From Buttiauxella agrestis ATCC 33320 (GTDB taxonomy: Bacteria; Pseudomonadota; Gammaproteobacteria; Enterobacterales; Enterobacteriaceae), in contig JALKFA010000001.1 of the NCBI GenBank assembly GCA_024169445.1, forward strand, positions 868,001 through 932,000: a stretch of 64,000 nt of DNA. Reading direction: 5' to 3'. The notes beneath the pieces were generated by a model. It saw nothing but the letters and a program-made list of their open reading frames with translations, was not told the origin of the DNA and did no database searches. A program made the translations under genes and the position numbers. This document shows, one piece after another, positions 1 through 8,569 of this stretch; position 1 is the stretch's first letter; each line of letters opens with the position of its first letter.

Positions 1-680
1 CATGATTTAATTCACTTTTCGAGTATTTATATTTGTCCGCAGGTCGCGTACTGAAATTAAAGATATTCGTCAGAAGAAGCCGAGGGATGGGAGTGTTAGC
101 TTGGTTTTTTGATCGCGCGTGCACACAATGCTGACACCGCTTATAACTTCTATTTTATATACCAATTTGATGTTTTTATTTTACCAAACGGTAATAACAA
201 AAAAATAGCTTTCGCATTACGCAAATGCAAACGAGGTGAGTAATATTTTTTGCCAAACTAGCTACATCGCCAAAAGTACTGAACTTAACGCAAACTATTA
301 TTTCGCCATACAAAATGGCACTAAATACATAATAAGATAAGAAATTAACACCACGCGGAGGTAAGATTTTACTGTATGAATAAAATACACAACCCGTTGA
401 TATAATTCACAAACATAGAATCTGCAACAAACCATGCTATGAGTTTAACTTTTTTCTTATCTTATTATCCAAGTCAGATAAATCCTACTAAAATGCCTAC
501 GTAAGAAGATATGATAGAATCATTTGTCGGCAATTTTATTTCAACGCCGTGATGTATTGCGATAACGTTACTGTTGCCTTAGACTCTAAAAAATCCAATC
601 TTGTGAATTAACTCATTGAACACTCACGCCTCCGGGAGTATTACAGAGTGGCAGACAAGTATCTGAAAGAGAAGATAGAG
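1..680. other. AT-rich non-coding stretch
   Basis: No convincing coding region is visible on either strand. The stretch is strongly AT-rich and must hold the promoter of the lipoprotein gene that follows. The first three bases read CAT, which could be the start codon of a leftward gene lying outside the window, but this cannot be supported from here. I see no RNA gene or mobile-element end in it. Confidence 0.5.
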
Positions 681-1229
681 ATGAAATGGAATAAAAGTTT
701 GCTGGTTAAGTTACCTCTTTGTATTGCGTTGTTGAGTATTGCTGGCTGCGATCAAATGGGTTTGAGCCAACAAAAAATTGCCTATGTGAATATGGCTAAA
801 ATTCTGGAAACGTCTCCAATAGGTAAGCAAGAACAAGAATGGGGCGAGAAAGTTAAAGATGTACTGGTTAAAGCCAGTACAGATGCCCAGGCAACCTACG
901 CGAACATTCCTGCGGATCAACAACAGAAAGCCCGCGAAGCTGATGCTATGACCTTAAACCGCCAGTGGGATATCGAGCGCAGCAGTGCGCGGGTTAAAAG
1001 CGTGAAAGCCATTGTCGCAGTAGTTGAAACCTACCGTACTGGTAACAAAATCGACCTGGTTCTCGACAGTAGCCAGGTTGTGGCCTCTAATCCGGCTAAC
1101 GACATCAGTCAGCAGATCATTACCCAACTTGCCAACACCAGGGTAGATTACGGCAAATTGCCGGAAGTTGTCGTCAATAAACAGATGGGCAAAACTGAGA
1201 TTGAACCAAAAAGTATGGAGCCAAAATAA
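681..1229 (+). CDS. OmpH/Skp-like lipoprotein
   Basis: A 182-residue protein. A lipoprotein signal peptide ends in the lipobox L-S-I-A-G-C with the lipidated Cys at about residue 23, so it should be anchored in the envelope. The mature part resembles the OmpH/Skp periplasmic chaperone family: an opening KIAYVNMAKIL strand, a charged helical middle rich in Gln, Lys and Ala, and a closing VLDSSQVVASNPANDISQQI segment like the Skp C-terminal strand and helix. I chose the Met after an AGAGAAGATAGAG ribosome site; an upstream GTG would add 11 residues ahead of the signal peptide and is unlikely. It stands alone and ends in a strong terminator hairpin. It is not the skp gene of the bamA locus but an extra lipidated paralogue; its client is unknown. 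Confidence 0.75.
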   Translation: MKWNKSLLVKLPLCIALLSIAGCDQMGLSQQKIAYVNMAKILETSPIGKQEQEWGEKVKDVLVKASTDAQATYANIPADQQQKAREADAMTLNRQWDIERSSARVKSVKAIVAVVETYRTGNKIDLVLDSSQVVASNPANDISQQIITQLANTRVDYGKLPEVVVNKQMGKTEIEPKSMEPK

Positions 1230-1240
1230 GCCCATAACAT

Positions 1241-1280
1241 ACAGCCGCCAGTGAATCGAATAACACTGGCGGCTGTTTAA
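1241..1280 (+). terminator. Terminator after OmpH-like gene
   Basis: A perfect 13-bp stem (ACAGCCGCCAGTG / CACTGGCGGCTGT, 1241-1253 with 1264-1276) with a 10-nt loop follows the stop codon by 11 bp and ends in a short T-run. It also lies just past the 3' end of the convergent regulator gene, so it may act in both directions. Confidence 0.8.
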
Positions 1281-1320
1281 TTATTCATAATTAATAGATA
1301 GAAAATCACAACATTAGTTT

Positions 1321-2016
1321 TCAGTCACTTTTATTAAAAGTCACCGCATCTTTATTAGATGTCACTGGCTCCATAGTACAATCCGATTGGGGTTTCGAAT
1401 TGACATTGGTCTTATCGCTATTGAATGAAGAAATATAGAGTTCGCTCTCATGCACCAGCTCTCTTCTTAGCAGAATGCACAATACCAATATCAGTGTCAT
1501 GGCCGCAGGCAGTACATAAGTCATGAGCACTTTATACTTCTTCTTTATGGTCTGGATATCCTCCGCATCAATATCCATTGTTGAAATCGTGTTTAACAGT
1601 TCTTTATTCTGCTCGACCTGAATTTGATTTTTCGGCTGCGTGCTACTGTCTGTCGCTTGCGTCTGAGTATCTGTTTTCACAATATCAATACTCGACGACA
1701 AACATAACCCTTTACGAGGTACGGTTATTATGAGTTTTGGCTCGTACTTAATTTCAGAAAAGGAACGGCGCAGGTTCAGAATGCACTGATAAAAAGTGTT
1801 ATAAGAAACATCGTTATGCGTATCTGGCCATGCAAATAAAAGGAATTCACTCTGGCTAATGACTCTGGATGGATTTTCCAACATAAGAATCAAACAGCGC
1901 GTACAGGTAGCATGCATCTTTTTCTTCTTATGTGTAAGAAGGTTATAGATACTTTTATCTTCCGGGTCAAAAACCACCATACCATCTATAATATACTTAT
2001 CGCCAGGATTGGACAT
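1321..2016 (-). CDS. ToxR/CadC-type membrane winged-helix regulator
   Basis: A 231-residue one-component regulator. Residues 1-110 form an OmpR/PhoB-type winged helix: two opening strands, helices with HATCTRCL and SYNTFYQCILNLRR, and the wing IITVPRKGLCL. A polar linker (about 110-160) leads to one transmembrane segment (about 163-183) and a short periplasmic tail of about 45 residues. This ToxR/CadC layout binds DNA from the membrane. A good ribosome site (GAGG, AAAGG) precedes the start. Its DNA-binding domain is clearly paralogous to the rightward regulator at 2684, with a 667-bp AT-rich spacer between the two divergent genes. The target is unknown; neighbours suggest local control of envelope or surface genes. 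Confidence 0.75.
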   Translation of the reverse strand: MSNPGDKYIIDGMVVFDPEDKSIYNLLTHKKKKMHATCTRCLILMLENPSRVISQSEFLLFAWPDTHNDVSYNTFYQCILNLRRSFSEIKYEPKLIITVPRKGLCLSSSIDIVKTDTQTQATDSSTQPKNQIQVEQNKELLNTISTMDIDAEDIQTIKKKYKVLMTYVLPAAMTLILVLCILLRRELVHESELYISSFNSDKTNVNSKPQSDCTMEPVTSNKDAVTFNKSD

Positions 2017-2683
2017 CCTTTAACCTCGTACTGTCAATTGGCACCTGCCAACTCGTATAAAGATTAACCAAAGCAAATTAACTTTTGCTTATAAAGCCAT
2101 TAAATTTCATTTAACCAACGAGGATTAAATTTATCATGTAAGGATTTTTACTTTTTATATCAATGCACTAGCCATCATAACAAATGAATCACAATTTATA
2201 CAAACACTTATTATGCTATTCGTCGATATACTACTTATGAGCTATTGTGATAAGAGGATTCCAAAAAAAATGCTCCATAAGATGATAATTAATATCATCA
2301 AAGCATTATAAATTTTCTAAACCACGAAGGAACTCCAGCCAACAGCGATAGAAAGTAGTCTTGCGCGATCTGATATAAATAAGTGATTTCAATAAGGGAC
2401 AAATCCAGGGGAAAGCAGTGCTGGAAAAATGGAGTATTCATCACAATTCACAATAAAATAAGATACATAAGAACTACACAAACAGAAACACTTACCAAAA
2501 TACAGCGTAAGACAATGATCTAAAAGATATTTATTTCACACCTTACTCTGACGGCAGAAAAACTAAATCCTATTAACCTTTCTGCACTTTATGTTAAAAA
2601 CAGACCATTTAGCGTAGAGTAAAGCTTGTACGGGATTAATATTTAATATGAATTGTTTTTAGATTTATTAACAGGAATGTTTT
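2017..2683. promoter_or_regulatory. AT-rich divergent spacer between paralogous regulators
   Basis: A 667-bp spacer with no plausible gene between two divergently transcribed membrane-bound winged-helix regulators. It is very AT-rich, with recurring ATTAAATTT tracts near 2099-2150, the composition typical of H-NS-bound control regions. It must hold both promoters. No confident operator can be assigned by eye. Confidence 0.5.
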
Positions 2684-3544
2684 ATGTCAGATTTGAACCC
2701 GCCAAAAGATAAAATATTCACCATAGACAATATAGTGATATTTGATCCTCATGCCCGGAGCTTATTCAACCAGCAGACAAATACCAGCAATACCCTGCAT
2801 GCAACATGTACTCGCTGCCTTGTCCATTTACTGGAGCAACGTGGAAACATCGTTAGCTATGATGATTTGCTGTCTGTTATCTGGCCTGAAAACCATAAAA
2901 ACATCTCATACAATACTTTTTACCAGTGTATCCTTAACTTAAGAAAAGCCTTTGTACACATTGGCTATAGCAATAAATTTATTATCACAGTACCTAAAAA
3001 AGGGCTGTGCATTGCATCAGAAACTGATGTGCAAAAGACAGAACGCAGCCTCTACGATTCAACACCCGTCGTCGCTACGGCTCTTCATGACGAGGAGCAA
3101 AGCAATGAGTCTGATGAGGAGCATGACGACGAGTTGTGTGAAATCCTGGTAGAAGGAAAGAATAAGAAAACAATCGCGGCAGTCCACAACACCGACAAAA
3201 AAAATAAAATTATCTGTGCTGTCTTAGCCATATTCTTTGTAAGTTCATTAGCCTACCTGTACTCTTTATTGAATGATGATTATTTCAGTGATTATACTGA
3301 ATATACGTTGATAGATAACAAATGCAGCATCTACATCGACCCAGATACCTTCGATAAAGACAGAATTGATAGCATCCTCAAATCTGAAAATGCGATATGT
3401 AAGAGTAAGAGTATTATTTATCTCACTGCGCCAACAAACATAAGCCGGGTATCTGCTTTAGTTTGCAACAAAAAATTCAGTTATTTCTCTGAAGCCAGTT
3501 GTGTGTCGTACTATTATCCAATTTACCCACAGGTGCGAAAATGA
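2684..3544 (+). CDS. MarT/CadC-like membrane winged-helix regulator
   Basis: A 286-residue ToxR-family regulator. Residues 1-112 are the winged helix (HATCTRCL, ISYNTFYQCILNLRKAF, wing IITVPKKGLCI). An acidic linker rich in Glu and Asp (about 130-155) precedes one transmembrane segment at about 176-196. The periplasmic domain of about 90 residues has several Cys that could form disulfides. AGGA lies at ribosome-site distance. The stop codon overlaps the start of the next gene as ATGA, so the two are translationally coupled. The same pairing, a ToxR-like regulator followed by a small FidL membrane protein, is known for Salmonella marT-fidL. The regulated gene is not evident. Confidence 0.75.
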   Translation: MSDLNPPKDKIFTIDNIVIFDPHARSLFNQQTNTSNTLHATCTRCLVHLLEQRGNIVSYDDLLSVIWPENHKNISYNTFYQCILNLRKAFVHIGYSNKFIITVPKKGLCIASETDVQKTERSLYDSTPVVATALHDEEQSNESDEEHDDELCEILVEGKNKKTIAAVHNTDKKNKIICAVLAIFFVSSLAYLYSLLNDDYFSDYTEYTLIDNKCSIYIDPDTFDKDRIDSILKSENAICKSKSIIYLTAPTNISRVSALVCNKKFSYFSEASCVSYYYPIYPQVRK

Positions 3545-4008
3545 AAAAAATCATCGCCGCAATGTCATTTGCTTACATCATAATTGCTTCGACGTTACTT
3601 GTTATGATTTACAACAAAAACCAAAAGACATCCAACTTCACCTGTGCGACTGATATTGTATTGACAAACAAGGATCGTGTTTTTTCTGGTCTTATTGATT
3701 TTAACGTCTCTCCGACTAGCGGTCTGGTAAATATTAATGGTTATTTTACTGCGCCAGATAAGAAAGAATACATGGTCAATCGTAGTATTATCTTCCAGGC
3801 CAGTCTGCAAGGTAATGCCCCAGTCTGGATGTCGAAAGAGATCTCGCTGGCCGTCGCAGATACGGCCCCGATAGAGCAACTGCGTGGGCTCGTTCCTCTG
3901 GTTTTTCTTGAGCCATCGAGGATTGGCAACGTCGAAATCAAGAGACTGAACAAATCAGCTTACCTGCTGACAAAAGAAAACCTGCCTTATGCTTATTGTA
4001 AGTTTTAA
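3541..4008 (+). CDS. FidL-like membrane-anchored protein
   Basis: A 155-residue protein with an N-terminal signal anchor (IIAAMSFAYIIIASTLLVMI) and a periplasmic domain of about 130 residues ending in YAYCKF. The size, topology and position directly after a ToxR-like regulator match FidL-like proteins. The start overlaps the regulator's stop (ATGA), arguing for coupled synthesis. By analogy with ToxR-ToxS and marT-fidL it may assist or modulate the periplasmic domain of its partner; that role is inference. Two Cys (one near residue 35, one near the C-terminus) may pair. A longer start 42 bp upstream exists but would lie inside the regulator gene. Confidence 0.7.
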   Translation: MKKIIAAMSFAYIIIASTLLVMIYNKNQKTSNFTCATDIVLTNKDRVFSGLIDFNVSPTSGLVNINGYFTAPDKKEYMVNRSIIFQASLQGNAPVWMSKEISLAVADTAPIEQLRGLVPLVFLEPSRIGNVEIKRLNKSAYLLTKENLPYAYCKF

Positions 4009-4020
4009 CTGCTAAATTTT

Positions 4021-4070
4021 AGGCCATGCTCCGCGAGTAACATCACTACTTTCCTCGCGGATCATGGCCT
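4021..4070 (+). terminator. Long hairpin after FidL-like gene
   Basis: AGGCCATG-C-TCCGCGAG pairs with CTCGCGGA-T-CATGGCCT around a 15-nt loop, a 16-bp stem with one mismatch. It starts 12 bp after the stop codon and is followed by an AT-rich run ending in TTTT. It is the probable terminator of the two-gene operon. Confidence 0.7.
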
Positions 4071-4272
4071 TAGATATATTTTAAAAGCATCTTTTGAATC
4101 ATTTTTAAATATTTAACTGCAAACATTAAAATCACGAAATTACGTCAATTAATAACCTTAAGTTAACCATCTTATATTCCATCACGTAAGGTGATATCGA
4201 TTTAACGCTGTTGAATTTACATACTGCCGAGCCTATAACTAAATATTGACTGCTGTATTAGGCTTTTAATTT

Positions 4273-4977
4273 ATGATTCAACTTATATCAACAGACCATT
4301 ATTTCATTAATGGCTTCAGAGCATTACTGGACGATATTCCTGCGAGAATTATGCAGAACATGCCGTGCAACGGCAGGATGTGTATCGTCGATGTGTCGCA
4401 CCCAGGCGCTCTGGATCACTTAGCAAAAAATAACTATTGTCATTTCATCTATGTGGTAAAAAATGACAAGGTTCATGGCATTATTCCATCCCTTCAGTCG
4501 CCCTCTCATGATTACACGATCATTAATCGTAAAGCGCCGTACAGACATATAAAAGAACGCCTGCTCAGGACGCTGACGGCAATCATGAGAAAAGAGTGTT
4601 TTATGACGGGTGTATCAATGAGTCACCGCAACAAAGCCACTTCTCGTGAATTGCAAATCATTGAGTATGTTGAAACGGGATTAAGCACCAAAGAGATTAA
4701 GGACATACTGAAGATTGACTGCAAATCAGTCTATGCTCATCGCCGGTCATTTATGCTCAAAGCCAACGCCCACAGTATTGGAAGACTGTTCTTTGCGTTA
4801 TCAGAAGTCAGGACTATCGCCAGCATTATGGAGCTTCAGACCAAAATTGAGCCGTCACGTAATGATGAAACCTATTATTGCCGGCGGATAGTACCGGTGG
4901 TAAGTGATAAGAAAGTGATACCACTCAACTCCGCTCTTCAACCAGGGCAAAAAGCCTGTTGCTCAGCAAAGGGATAA
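4273..4977 (+). CDS. LuxR-type HTH regulator
   Basis: A 234-residue protein. The N-terminal 110 residues have a receiver-like alternating pattern (an IVDVS strand where a phospho-acceptor loop would be) but no convincing Asp pocket. Residues about 123-165 form a LuxR/FixJ helix-turn-helix: TSRELQIIEYVETGLSTKEI and then CKSVYAHRRSFMLKANA. The tail is basic and Cys-rich with no recognisable domain. This layout matches orphan regulators next to fimbrial and capsule loci of enterics. It closes the AT-rich regulatory cluster; the convergent exporter ends only a few bases away. The target is unknown. Confidence 0.7.
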   Translation: MIQLISTDHYFINGFRALLDDIPARIMQNMPCNGRMCIVDVSHPGALDHLAKNNYCHFIYVVKNDKVHGIIPSLQSPSHDYTIINRKAPYRHIKERLLRTLTAIMRKECFMTGVSMSHRNKATSRELQIIEYVETGLSTKEIKDILKIDCKSVYAHRRSFMLKANAHSIGRLFFALSEVRTIASIMELQTKIEPSRNDETYYCRRIVPVVSDKKVIPLNSALQPGQKACCSAKG

Positions 4978-4983
4978 CTTTAG

Positions 4984-6225
4984 CTAGTGCTCCCTGATTT
5001 GCACCGAATTGTCGAGCCGCCTGATAGCAGGCGTGAAACTTGCGGCAACGGTTGCTATCACCACTGCCAGGGCTGAAACCAGTAAGACTCTGGAGTTTCC
5101 GTAGTGCATCGCCAGCGGGCCCGCTGCAAGCTCGCCAATCGGAATCGCCACGAAGGAACCTAGCGCGTCATAAGCATACACACGTGCCAGTTTCTCCGGT
5201 GGGATATGGGTTTGCAAAGATTGCGCCCAGACCACGCCGAACAACCCAAAACCGACTCCGGCAACAAAGAACGCCGCCATCAGTAGTGCCGTCGATGGGA
5301 GTAGCGCCAGAATAACAATCGGCCCGGCGCAAAATATCACCAGCATGGTGCCGATCAATAAATCGCGCCGTGGCCGCCAGCGCAGAGCAATAAAGGAACC
5401 GACGATCAAGCCAACGCTTTGCGCAGCAATCGCCATTCCCCAGCCCGCCCGGCCAAATGTGGAATCCGCCACGACCGGGCCGAGCACCATCATCACACCG
5501 CTAAATGCCGCATTAACAATGGTAAATTGCACCACGATGGCCCAGACCCAGGTGCGCGAAATGAACTCGGTCCAGCCATCTTTTAAATCCTGAAGAATAT
5601 TAGATTGCGAACCTTGTGGCTGGGCGAAGCTGGTGCGAATCATCAGGTAAAGAGGTGCCGATGCGGCAAATCCTACGGCATCCACCATCAGGCCCCATCC
5701 AGGACCTGTCAGACTGGTGAGAACGCCACCTAACGACGCCCCAATCACCGTCCCTCCGTAGATACCCAACTGAATAAAAGCATTGGCTTCACGCAGACTG
5801 TGCACCGGCACAGTTTGTGGAACCATGGATTGTGAAGCGGGCAATGAGGTCCCTGCCGCCGCACCATTTATTGCGCCCAGCACCGCCAGCAACATGATTG
5901 TTGCTGAGCCATCCAGCACCAAACAGGCAGCGATCGCCTGAGATATTGCGGCGATAACCGATGAATAGAGCAGAACTTTGCTTCTGGAATAGCGATCGGC
6001 AAGCACCCCGCCAATCAGCAAGAAAGCGACGTTAAAGATTGAACGTGCGGCAATAACAATCCCCAAATCGGCCGCCGTTCCGCCCATATCCAGCACCGCG
6101 AAAGCCAGAGCAATCGGTGCAATTCCATTGCCCAGAACGGTCAATAGACGAGCAAAAAACAAATGGCGAAACGCAGCGTAGTGAAATGCCCGCCTGGAAT
6201 GTATCGCTGCCGACACTTTATCCAC
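4984..6225 (-). CDS. MFS drug/metabolite exporter (MFS_3/EntS-like)
   Basis: A 413-residue major facilitator with about 12 hydrophobic segments. It carries the loop 2-3 signature in the form GGVLADRYSRSKVLL, and a related RWRPRRDLL loop starts the second half. Overall it resembles the MFS_3 group (EntS, MefA, TetA(P) types), which exports siderophores or drugs by proton antiport. Its GC content is visibly higher than the AT-rich genes to its left, so it probably arrived separately. Two near-identical 18-bp direct repeats lie just upstream, suggesting a dedicated repressor, but no regulator gene is adjacent. The substrate cannot be told from sequence. Confidence 0.75.
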   Translation of the reverse strand: MDKVSAAIHSRRAFHYAAFRHLFFARLLTVLGNGIAPIALAFAVLDMGGTAADLGIVIAARSIFNVAFLLIGGVLADRYSRSKVLLYSSVIAAISQAIAACLVLDGSATIMLLAVLGAINGAAAGTSLPASQSMVPQTVPVHSLREANAFIQLGIYGGTVIGASLGGVLTSLTGPGWGLMVDAVGFAASAPLYLMIRTSFAQPQGSQSNILQDLKDGWTEFISRTWVWAIVVQFTIVNAAFSGVMMVLGPVVADSTFGRAGWGMAIAAQSVGLIVGSFIALRWRPRRDLLIGTMLVIFCAGPIVILALLPSTALLMAAFFVAGVGFGLFGVVWAQSLQTHIPPEKLARVYAYDALGSFVAIPIGELAAGPLAMHYGNSRVLLVSALAVVIATVAASFTPAIRRLDNSVQIREH

Positions 6226-6253
6226 CTTAATTGCCCGCCAATGTAGAGTGACA

Positions 6254-6303
6254 ATAAAGTTGTATACTTAAAATTGAAAATAACATTAAAGTTGCATACT
6301 TAA
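6254..6303 (-). promoter_or_regulatory. Direct-repeat operator candidate upstream of MFS gene
   Basis: Two 18-bp repeats, ATAAAGTTGTATACTTAA (6254-6271) and TTAAAGTTGCATACTTAA (6286-6303), differ at two positions and are spaced 32 bp start to start, about three helical turns. They lie 29-78 bp upstream of the exporter start codon, where a repressor or activator would act. The regulator is unknown. Confidence 0.5.
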
Positions 6304-6457
6304 TCTTGGGATACAGGTAAAGGTCAACCTGGATTTTACAACGTGCATAACTGTTTGTCCCAAATCCTGCCGACCATTCCATATCTGGGCCCGCTTGCAG
6401 AAGGAAAATATCCTACATCATAAAAAAACAGCATATTACCTGTTAAGAATCAGCGCC

Positions 6458-7012
6458 CTATATTGCTAAGCTTTCATCTGGCACATGAATAAGACTGAGA
6501 TTTTTGATCATATTAAAATCATCTACATGCATATTTTGTTCTAAAATTATGACCGTGGTGTTTGAAAAATTGATCGCTAAGAAGCGATTTCCAATACCCT
6601 TCCCTTTATGATGACCTATACGGGAAAAATCTTCCCATGCAACAAATGTTTGTTTAAGGTCAAAGAGTCGGTATTGAGCATCGTAGAGATTGAAAGTGAG
6701 CCCTTCTTTATAGATGTCAATGTAAAAACCATCCTGACCAGCTTCAGCTATTTTCATGCGCTCAAGTTTGGCCGCTTTGCCTGCTTGTATATATGCATAT
6801 ATTATTCCGGCCAAAGTTAGCAGAACTAATAATATTAGCAGTATGCTGATGATATTTTCTTCCAAAGAGTTACTTGGTGAAGGCGGGATCTGCATAATTC
6901 CACTGAATCCCATAAGAGGAAGTATCAGCAGAAATATGAACCCGGTTTGTTGGCTACTAATGTTCTGATGGAATGCACAGCGCCGGATAAACTCGTTCGG
7001 ATTTTCTTTCAT
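6458..7012 (-). CDS. Unknown two-TM membrane protein
   Basis: A 184-residue protein I do not recognise. It starts with KENPNEFIRRCAFHQNISSQ, then has two hydrophobic segments (about 24-43, and ISILLILLVLLTLAGIIYAY at about 55-75). A soluble domain of about 110 residues follows, with alternating strands and DLKQTFVAWEDFSRI and NRFLAINFSNTTVIIL blocks. That arrangement, two membrane helices followed by a small beta domain read as FLAINF..TTVIIL, resembles YcxB- or bPH-like proteins, but this is only a guess. I preferred the second in-frame Met because the first gives a poor N-terminus. The gene is AT-rich and stands alone next to yhiN. Confidence 0.5.
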   Translation of the reverse strand: MKENPNEFIRRCAFHQNISSQQTGFIFLLILPLMGFSGIMQIPPSPSNSLEENIISILLILLVLLTLAGIIYAYIQAGKAAKLERMKIAEAGQDGFYIDIYKEGLTFNLYDAQYRLFDLKQTFVAWEDFSRIGHHKGKGIGNRFLAINFSNTTVIILEQNMHVDDFNMIKNLSLIHVPDESLAI

Positions 7013-7146
7013 TACGAACACTCTCAATAAATACAGGGAGGACATAAGGTGAGGAATTTATCATTTATGTTCTGTGTTTCCCATTTTACCAGGTCTTCTT
7101 CTTGTATCTTCATACTAAAAATCCTCACTACGCCACATTGAATGGT

Positions 7147-8340
7147 TCACTCACCAGCCAAATCCTGAGCACAAGCCCAGGCGGAACTCCACGCCCACTG
7201 GAAGTTATAGCCACCTAACCAGCCGCTAACGTCCATCACTTCACCAATGAAATAGAGACCAGGCACATTACGCGCTTCCATGGTGCGCGAACTGAGTTCT
7301 TTAGTGTCCACTCCGCCCAGCGTCACTTCCGCAGTGCGATAACCTTCGGTGCCGTTCGGTTGTACACGCCAGTTTTGCAGGGTGTCGGTCAATTCGCTTT
7401 GTTGACGGGTGTTGAGTTGTTTTAGCGTAACGTCCGGAATTTGCCCGAGCTGTTGCAAACATTCCACCAGACGTTTTGGTAGCACCATACCTAAGGTGTT
7501 TTTCAGGCTTTGATTCGGGTGCGCGTTGCGCTGCTCGTTGAGAAGCTCGTCGAGATCGGTATCAGGAAGTAAGTTAACGCTCACAAACTCGCCAGGTTGC
7601 CAGTAACTGGAAAGCTGCAATACCGCAGGACCAGAGAGGCCGCGATGGGTAAACAGCAAGCTTTCACGGAAGCTGACCCCGTTTTCTGCCGTGATCACTG
7701 ACGGGACAGAAACGCCAGACAGTACCTGTAATTGTTCGAGCAGAGGTTTGTGAAGGGTAAATGGCACCAGACCGGCGCGAGTCGGTAACACTTTCAGCCC
7801 AAACTGCTCGGCAATTTTATAGCCGAACGGTGTGGCTCCAAGTCCTGGCATTGACAACCCACCTGTCGCAATGACTAATTTTGCCGCTTGAACGGTATCG
7901 CCATTTAATTGGATGGCATAGCCGTTTTCGTCACGTTCGATGCCTAACACCTCGCTGCGCAGGCGCGTGATGACTTGCCCTTTCTCACATTCGGCCACCA
8001 GCATATCGACAATTTGCTGCGCGGAATCATCGCAAAAAAGTTGGCCGAGCGTTTTCTCATGCCAGGCGATACCGTGCTTACCGACCATGTCGATAAAATC
8101 CCATTGGGTATAACGCGCAAGGGCAGATTTGCAAAAATGAGGGTTTTGGCTGAGATATGCCGCAGGCTCGATATAAAGATTAGTAAAGTTGCAGCGCCCG
8201 CCTCCGGACATCAGGATTTTACGGCCTGGCTTTTTACCGTTATCGATAAGCAAAACACGGCTTCCTGCCTGTCCCGCCATCGCTGCACAGAACATTCCTG
8301 CGGCACCTGCACCAATAATAACGGCATCAAACTTTCCCAC
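7147..8340 (-). CDS. yhiN: YhiN family flavoprotein
   Basis: A 397-residue HI0933/BaiN-family FAD/NAD(P)-binding oxidoreductase. The Rossmann dinucleotide loop GAGAAG lies at residues 11-16, followed by the family signature GRKILMSGGGRCNFTN, a mid-protein ATGGLSMPGLG block and the C-terminal GWLGGYNFQWAWSSAW flavin-contact region. It aligns end to end with E. coli YhiN. The physiological substrate is not firmly established. The start is GTG behind a GGAG ribosome site. It is divergent from pitA, the E. coli arrangement. No defect is visible. Confidence 0.9.
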   Translation of the reverse strand: MGKFDAVIIGAGAAGMFCAAMAGQAGSRVLLIDNGKKPGRKILMSGGGRCNFTNLYIEPAAYLSQNPHFCKSALARYTQWDFIDMVGKHGIAWHEKTLGQLFCDDSAQQIVDMLVAECEKGQVITRLRSEVLGIERDENGYAIQLNGDTVQAAKLVIATGGLSMPGLGATPFGYKIAEQFGLKVLPTRAGLVPFTLHKPLLEQLQVLSGVSVPSVITAENGVSFRESLLFTHRGLSGPAVLQLSSYWQPGEFVSVNLLPDTDLDELLNEQRNAHPNQSLKNTLGMVLPKRLVECLQQLGQIPDVTLKQLNTRQQSELTDTLQNWRVQPNGTEGYRTAEVTLGGVDTKELSSRTMEARNVPGLYFIGEVMDVSGWLGGYNFQWAWSSAWACAQDLAGE

Positions 8341-8569
8341 GACCTACTCCCGACTATGCTTAATGAAAGGAATTGTAAAGATAGCGGGCAGGTCGCACCA
8401 GCTAAATGCGTCTTAACAATTGCAGGTGATTGAAAATAAATATGTAAATCTTTTCAATGTTTGACGTTCAACTAACAAACATCAAGAAAAGGCCATATTT
8501 CTGTTGGCGCATTACGGAGTTGTCTTACATAATGCGCCGCGTTCATGTCCTCACAATGGCGTAACGTCT

